From positions 1 through 7,027 of the forward strand of contig CAMAXB010000162.1 of assembly GCA_945862035.1 (NCBI GenBank): a stretch of 7,027 nt of DNA. Direction: 5' to 3'. The stretch comes from Opitutus sp. GAS368. GTDB taxonomy: Bacteria > Verrucomicrobiota > Verrucomicrobiia > Opitutales > Opitutaceae. Under the pieces are notes generated by a model. That model made no database searches and was not told the origin of the DNA. It saw only the letters and a list, made by a program, of their open reading frames with translations. The translations under genes were made by a program, and so were the position numbers. Each line of letters opens with the position of its first letter. Position 1 is the first letter of the stretch. Positions 6,822-7,027 of the stretch are shown here, in pieces.

Positions 6822-6941
6822 GTAGCCGGGGTCGCTGACCCCGGTCCGAGGGCTTGAAGGTGGAGCGGCTTGCCCCCAAGCCGCTGGATCGAAACGCCTG
6901 TGCCGCTGCGCCAAGCCAGCGTGTTGAGGGCAACACGCTCC
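6822..6941 (+). repeat. Composite REP element, copy 2 (GTAG-type REP plus inverted GGAG-type doublet)
   Basis: The GTAG-type REP comes first: GTAG 6822-6825, stem CCGGGGTC/GACCCCGG, loop GCT, to 6844. Seventeen bases later is a GGAG-type doublet whose outer ends GGTGGAGCG (6859-6867) and CGCTCCACC (6936-6944) are perfect inverted repeats. The first hairpin is GGAG + CGGCTTG/CAAGCCG (6862-6883). The second, read on the minus strand, is GGAG + CGTGTTG/CAACACG (6920-6941). The order and spacing of the three hairpins match copy 1 in opposite orientation. It is intergenic. Confidence 0.88.
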
Positions 6942-6946
6942 ACCTT

Positions 6947-6997
6947 CCGCCCTGCTGGGCGGCCGGTACGGGTCCGAGATTCTCGCTATGCGAAATC
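6947..6997. repeat. Two further hairpins in the gene-free 3' region
   Basis: The first is CCGCCC/GGGCGG (6947-6952 and 6957-6962) with loop TGCT. The second spans 6978-6997: GATT-C-TCGC pairs with GCGAAATC around loop TAT, with one bulged C. GGTCCGAG at 6971-6978 also reappears inverted at 7010-7017. The bases 6692-7027 hold no credible gene; this stretch consists of repeats and hairpins. Confidence 0.5.
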
Positions 6998-7014
6998 GAG
7001 GCACGCACCTCGGA

Positions 7015-7027
7015 CCGGCCTCGGCGA
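7015..7027 (-). repeat. GTAG-type REP element, copy e (cut by window edge)
   Basis: CCGGCCTC, loop GGC, then GA is the 3' half of a minus-strand GTAG-type REP with the same stem as copy b. It is preceded by CGGA, as copy b is (6753-6756). The matching arm and the CTAC should lie just past the window end. Confidence 0.65.

Noticed and set aside
6598..7008. Several short open frames on both strands in the 3' repeat region
   Set aside because: They are translations of REP repeats or antisense to the cardiolipin synthase gene, with no coding signature.
6700..7027. CRISPR array, because of repeated similar units
   Set aside because: Units alternate in orientation, spacing is irregular and stems differ with matched changes; this is REP-like, not direct repeats with equal spacers.

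Overview
The window is a piece of a GC-rich bacterial chromosome. The genes look like housekeeping genes of a Gram-negative (diderm) bacterium: transcription-repair coupling factor, a SurA-type periplasmic folding factor, RadC, tRNA-Tyr and a cardiolipin synthase. The intergenic repeats (GTAG or GGAG followed by a short GC-rich hairpin) and the protein style resemble Verrucomicrobiota, perhaps Opitutaceae. That assignment is a recollection-based inference, not shown directly.

Layout. Bases 1-2178 hold the C-terminal ~725 residues of Mfd, cut off by the window's left edge. Its stop overlaps the start (ATGA) of a SurA-like PPIase gene (2175-3233), followed by a strong intrinsic terminator. Bases 3280-3509 hold no gene but contain a large imperfect inverted repeat and a small hairpin. 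Next is a small one-helix membrane protein gene (3510-4000) that reads through only if the ribosome shifts -1 at A_AAT_TTT or if one base has been lost. After an AT-rich gap comes radC (4041-4775). It converges on tRNA-Tyr(GTA) on the minus strand (4983-5069), which has its own terminator. A two-HKD cardiolipin synthase gene follows (5255-6691). The last 336 bases hold no gene and are packed with repeats.

How the parts relate. The mfd-surA pair is very probably one coupled operon. The others look like independent units. Cardiolipin synthase and the SurA-like protein both serve the envelope; Mfd acts in DNA repair, and RadC is traditionally grouped with repair. The most informative non-coding signal is a family of REP-like elements. 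Five GTAG-type copies (one cut by the window edge) and two GGAG-type doublets are present, and base changes on one side of a stem are mostly matched on the other. Two copies of a composite element (GTAG-REP plus inverted GGAG-REP doublet) lie in opposite orientations at 4795-4920 and 6822-6941. This arrangement suggests mobilisation by a RAYT (TnpA-REP) transposase encoded elsewhere. No clearly new multi-gene system is visible.
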